Assembly (NCBI GenBank): GCA_017561085.1
Contig: JAFZDQ010000107.1
Location: 1 to 42,047, forward strand
DNA length: 42,047 nt
Direction of reading: 5' to 3'
Origin: Lachnospiraceae bacterium
GTDB lineage: Bacteria; Bacillota; Clostridia; Lachnospirales; Lachnospiraceae
Shown: positions 40,300 to 42,047 of the stretch, piece after piece
How positions within the stretch are numbered: the first letter of the stretch is position 1
How the letters are laid out: each line of letters begins with the position of its first letter
Translations under genes and position numbers: made by a program
The notes under the pieces: generated by a model
What the model was told of the DNA's origin: nothing
Database searches by the model: none
What the model saw: the letters and a program-made list of their open reading frames with translations, nothing else

Positions 40300-41651
40300 C
40301 GATTCACCTCTTCTACTATCGCATTAACAAAGTCATATCCGCTTGATTTTACAATAATTGCCTTAACTTGTAAAGCCTTTTCCAGTTCGCATACTCTTAC
40401 ATCATCCAGAAAAACATCCTCGCAGCTGCGCAGCACATTCACAGGTAAAAGGAGTTTTTCTCCCAATGCTTTTCCCTGCAACTGACCTATAATATCTTTT
40501 CCGGTAAGTAAACCGGATACGGTAATTAACTCACCGAAAAATTCATTCACAATAGGATATACATGAATGGTAAGCTCCGGGAACATCTCTTCCATTTTCT
40601 TCGCCATCTGTTTGATAAACGGATAAGCAAGTTTTCCCGTTGCCATGGAAATTTCTACGGGGCCATTTTTCTTTTTAAAAGGATTTTTCAGGAAAGGCTT
40701 TTTCTTTAGTGCCTTTTTGGCATCTTCAAATTCGGTAAGTAACAGCCTTAACATTCCCACGCCGTTTTCTAACTGGAGATAGCCGTCATAGCTTTCTTCC
40801 TCCGGTAAGTCCTGTCCGGCCATTAAATACCATTCATCGCTGGCATGTACGAAATGACAGCCATGTGTTTCCATACATTCATCCTGAAATGCATGAATGA
40901 CGGAAAGCACTTCTTTCGCATCTTCCTTTTGGAATGGTTCTAAGGGATATAAGCCTTCCCGATGCTTGGACAAACCAACAGGTACCACGGAAACGCTTTC
41001 TAAATAGGGAAGATATTTCATCATTTCACGGATACTGAACTTTAATTCTTCACCGTCATTGATTCCTTTACAAAGAACAATCTGACCGTTCATGGTAATT
41101 CCCGCTTCAAATAACCGGTCCATAATTTTCAGGGAATCCCCTGCGAAACGGTTATTCAGCATCTTACATCGAAGCTGCGGATTCATAGTTTGTATCGAAA
41201 TATTAATGGGAGAAAGATGATAGCGGATAATCCGGTCCACGTCGTGCTCCGACATATTCGTTAGTGTCACATAATTCCCCTGTAAAAAAGATAAACGGGA
41301 ATCATCATCCTTAAAATAAAGGGTTTCACGCATACCCTTCGGCATCTGGTCAATAAAGCAAAAAATACATTTGTTGTGACAGGAACGGTAATCATCCATC
41401 AAACCATTTTCAAAGACAATTCCCAAATCCTCGTCTTCATCCTTATCAACCTCTAATACCCACTGTTCGCCGTCTTGTTTTTCGATTAGGATTTCCAAAT
41501 ACTCATCCTGTACCAAAAACTGATAGTCAAAAATATCTTCCACCGGATTCTCATTGATGGAAAGCAGTCTGTCACCGGGCTGGATATCCAGTTCCTGCGC
41601 AATACTTTCCGGGATGACTTCTTTTACTATATGTCCTGTTTGTTTCTTCAT
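40296..41651 (-). CDS. PDZ-radical SAM-DUF512 protein
   Basis: A 451-residue protein of the DUF512 family. A short N-terminal PDZ-like domain (about 1-65, with [20 protein letters not shown]) is followed by a radical SAM core with the cluster motif [14 protein letters not shown], then by the DUF512 domain. The C-terminal [12 protein letters not shown]...[12 protein letters not shown] segment is diagnostic. The gene regularly precedes der in Clostridia; its reaction is not known to me. ATG at 41651 has AAGGA six bases upstream. A longer frame to 41687 would place the ribosome binding site inside the gene and is rejected. The start lies only 35 bases past the tandem repeat, so its promoter is either within the repeat array or further upstream. 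Confidence 0.92.
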   Translation of the reverse strand: MKKQTGHIVKEVIPESIAQELDIQPGDRLLSINENPVEDIFDYQFLVQDEYLEILIEKQDGEQWVLEVDKDEDEDLGIVFENGLMDDYRSCHNKCIFCFIDQMPKGMRETLYFKDDDSRLSFLQGNYVTLTNMSEHDVDRIIRYHLSPINISIQTMNPQLRCKMLNNRFAGDSLKIMDRLFEAGITMNGQIVLCKGINDGEELKFSIREMMKYLPYLESVSVVPVGLSKHREGLYPLEPFQKEDAKEVLSVIHAFQDECMETHGCHFVHASDEWYLMAGQDLPEEESYDGYLQLENGVGMLRLLLTEFEDAKKALKKKPFLKNPFKKKNGPVEISMATGKLAYPFIKQMAKKMEEMFPELTIHVYPIVNEFFGELITVSGLLTGKDIIGQLQGKALGEKLLLPVNVLRSCEDVFLDDVRVCELEKALQVKAIIVKSSGYDFVNAIVEEVNR

Positions 41652-41686
41652 ATCTATTCCTTCCGCGCTGCTTCGAAATGTCTGCA

Positions 41687-42047
41687 TTAAAATGTCTGCT
41701 TCGCAGCCGCTTTCTTTCCTTCCGCCTTCACGCTTTCGCTTTTTCCACGTAAACTCTGAAACTTCATACCTTCGGTACTCGTTTCATCGTTAGTATATCG
41801 GGTGAAAGAAAATGTCTGCTTCGCAGCCGCTTTCTTTCCTTCCGATTTCACGCTTTCGCTTTTTCCACGTAAACTCTGAAACTTCGCACCTTCGGTACTC
41901 GTTTCATCGTTAGTATATCGGGTGAAAGAAAATGTCTGCTTCGCAGCCGCTTTCTTTCCTTCCGCCTTCACGCTTTCGCTTTTTCCACGTAAACTCTGAA
42001 ACTTCATACCTTCGGTACTCGTTTCATCGTTAGTATATCGGGTGAAA
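41687..42047 (-). CDS. Tandem-repeat open frame, 40-residue units, N-terminus outside window
   Basis: A minus-strand frame without stops from the window edge to a TAA at 41687, at least 119 residues. It consists of three near-identical 40-residue units containing KFQSLRGKSESVK, then EGKKAAAKQTFSFTRYT, then NDETSTEG. The composition is basic and rich in Ser/Thr/Lys with no hydrophobic segment, so it looks unfolded. Units differ only at A/S before EGKK and M/A before KFQ. The period of 120 bases is a multiple of three, so openness in one frame follows automatically once a unit is open; translation is therefore not proven. The start could be an internal ATG (42007) or lie outside the window. I know no function for it. 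Confidence 0.45.
   Translation of the reverse strand, partial: FTRYTNDETSTEGMKFQSLRGKSESVKAEGKKAAAKQTFSFTRYTNDETSTEGAKFQSLRGKSESVKSEGKKAAAKQTFSFTRYTNDETSTEGMKFQSLRGKSESVKAEGKKAAAKQTF
41689..42047. repeat. 120-bp tandem repeat, three copies to the window edge
   Basis: Copies at 41689-41808, 41809-41928 and 41929-42047 (last one short by the window end). Copies 1 and 3 are identical over the visible length. Copy 2 differs at four positions in two adjacent pairs (41845-41846 and 41886-41887). There are no spacers. Each unit contains small hairpins with GAA loops on the minus strand (TACC-GAA-GGTA, CTGC-GAA-GCAG). The array probably continues beyond the window. Confidence 0.95.

Noticed and set aside
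41689-42047. CRISPR array
   Set aside because: The repeats are 120 bp and directly abutting, with no unique spacers, so this is a tandem repeat, not CRISPR.
1-42047. Insertion sequence, prophage or integrative element
   Set aside because: No transposase, integrase, phage gene or flanking direct repeat was found; gene content is housekeeping, salvage and sporulation.

Overview
The window looks like chromosomal DNA of a low-GC, spore-forming anaerobic Firmicute, most likely a member of the Lachnospiraceae (Clostridia). The sporulation genes cotJABC, spoIVA and a SpoVAF/GerA-type protein, an oxygen-sensitive class III ribonucleotide reductase, a group B-like [FeFe]-hydrogenase, strong GGAGG-type ribosome binding sites and the order der-plsY-gpsA...spoIVA all fit. 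The assignment comes from gene content and remembered gene orders, not from a database search. Nearly everything is on the minus strand. The plus-strand exceptions are a DUF1292 gene and the cotJABC operon. I saw no rRNA, tRNA, insertion sequence, prophage or CRISPR array.

Layout, left to right. 1-2154: a truncated P-loop kinase gene and an Lsa/CplR-like ABC-F ribosome-protection gene behind a long leader with a consensus promoter, a start-Arg-Arg-stop mini-ORF and a terminator-like hairpin. 2140-4830: gtrA-like gene, a nuclease-fold-like protein and miaB. 4885-7589: a cysteine-rich mini-protein, DUF5662, and a GH13 debranching-enzyme homologue whose catalytic motifs are destroyed. 7755-12866: DUF1292 (+), a short UvrD-like helicase, gltX and the hydrogenase. 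13011-14056: cotJA-cotJB-cotJC (+), closed by a perfect 25-bp-stem bidirectional terminator. 14139-16619: DegV and the SpoVAF-like protein. 16706-20033: nrdD-nrdG-dut behind a strong promoter with an NrdR-box-like site. 20058-22042: HAD phosphatase and aminotransferase.

22110-29937 is one long operon. It holds an ECF transporter (S, fused A-A, T), purine nucleoside phosphorylase, cytidine deaminase, an MTA/SAH-deaminase-type amidohydrolase, a membrane-anchored MutS-like ATPase and a tiny membrane protein. The set reads as nucleoside uptake and salvage.

29941-41651 carries a housekeeping and sporulation string: a DUF512 radical SAM protein, der, plsY, gpsA, [four-gene MoxR/VWA/membrane-protein cassette], tyrS, a DUF45 peptidase and spoIVA. 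The last 359 bases are a 120-bp tandem repeat, open in one minus-strand frame (40-residue units), that runs off the window edge. The most notable items are this repeat, the ABC-F attenuator-like leader, the GH13 pseudoenzyme, and the MoxR/VWA cassette sitting between gpsA and spoIVA.
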